Below are positions 41,680-41,787 of a stretch of DNA of 41,787 nt, piece after piece. Position 1 is the first letter of the stretch. Every line of letters starts with the position of its first letter. The stretch is from JBEGTT01 sp041179245 (GTDB lineage Bacteria; Pseudomonadota; Gammaproteobacteria; Burkholderiales; Rhodocyclaceae): contig JBEGTT010000044.1 of NCBI GenBank assembly GCA_041179245.1, positions 1 through 41,787 on the forward strand, written 5' to 3'. The position numbers and the translations under genes were made by a program. The notes beneath the pieces were generated by a model that was not told the DNA's origin, did not search any database, and saw nothing but the letters and a program-made list of their open reading frames with translations.

Positions 41680-41787
41680 ATGGCCAAGGAAAAATTTGAA
41701 CGTAATAAGCCGCATGTGAACGTAGGAACGATTGGTCACGTTGACCATGGTAAGACTACGCTGACAGCTGCGATTACAACGGTACTG
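41680..41787 (+). CDS. tuf: Elongation factor Tu, N-terminal 36 residues (cut by window edge)
   Basis: The frame opens MAKEKFERNKPHVNVGTIG and continues into the G1 P-loop GHVDHGKTTL before the window ends. EF-Tu delivers aminoacyl-tRNA to the ribosome as a GTPase. The start has GGAG/GAAG upstream. The tRNA-Tyr, Gly, Thr then tuf order is the classical tufB operon of proteobacteria, transcribed from the promoter at 41291. Confidence 0.97.
   Translation, partial: MAKEKFERNKPHVNVGTIGHVDHGKTTLTAAITTVL

Overview
The window reads as ordinary chromosome from a gammaproteobacterium of moderate GC content. The evidence is the gene set: recCBD, zapD next to coaE, lolB next to ispE, btuB under a cobalamin riboswitch, and a tRNA-Tyr/Gly/Thr cluster leading into tuf. 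Genus cannot be fixed from the sequence. The rsmB-DUF4390-ntrY-ntrX order is also common in betaproteobacteria, so the lineage is probably an early-branching or sulfur/methane-type gammaproteobacterium, but that is a guess.

Layout. (1) 1-4657: cobyric acid synthase (cobQ, cut by the window edge) diverges from a rightward set of cobC/cobD-like PLP enzyme, mrp/apbC and corA. (2) 4673-7281: a small accessory patch with a solo XRE regulator, a PEGA-like lipoprotein with its own promoter, operator-like palindrome and terminator, the C-terminal stub of a restriction-type DNA methylase, a 296-residue protein of unknown function, and a yefM-yoeB toxin-antitoxin pair. (3) 7299-16288: recC-recB-recD, starting only 17 bases after yoeB. 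(4) 16483-18108: a chemoreceptor. (5) 18119-20450: mltA diverging from a Nudix-ThiE fusion. (6) 20473-25074, leftward: a TPR protein, lolB, ispE, a 54-residue membrane-anchored protein, coaE and zapD. (7) 25169-28620, leftward: hemE and priA, separated by a 356-base gap that looks structured. (8) 28713-34059, leftward: rsmB, DUF4390, ntrY, ntrX. (9) 34137-35604, leftward: pyrE, a YiiD-type thioesterase, a DUF486 membrane protein. (10) 35699-41140: a cobalamin uptake locus, with btuF rightward and btuB-btuC-btuD-cobO leftward under the riboswitch. (11) 41291-41787: a strong promoter, three tRNAs and the start of tuf.

How the genes fit together. Corrinoid metabolism brackets the window: cobQ and cobC perform late steps of adenosylcobalamin assembly at one end; BtuBCDF uptake and CobO adenosylation sit at the other. 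CorA may help supply cobalt. RecBCD, PriA and RsmB are housekeeping nucleic-acid functions. LolB, MltA, IspE and ZapD serve the envelope and division.

The least ordinary points are the accessory patch abutting recCBD, an NtrX whose AAA+ domain has lost its ATPase motifs, a LolB with no cysteine and so no lipid anchor, a candidate rightward RNA between hemE and priA, and a legible translation-control platform in the btuB leader. I see no intact insertion sequence, prophage or CRISPR array, and nothing here proves a new system. The 296-residue protein is the best candidate for unknown biology.
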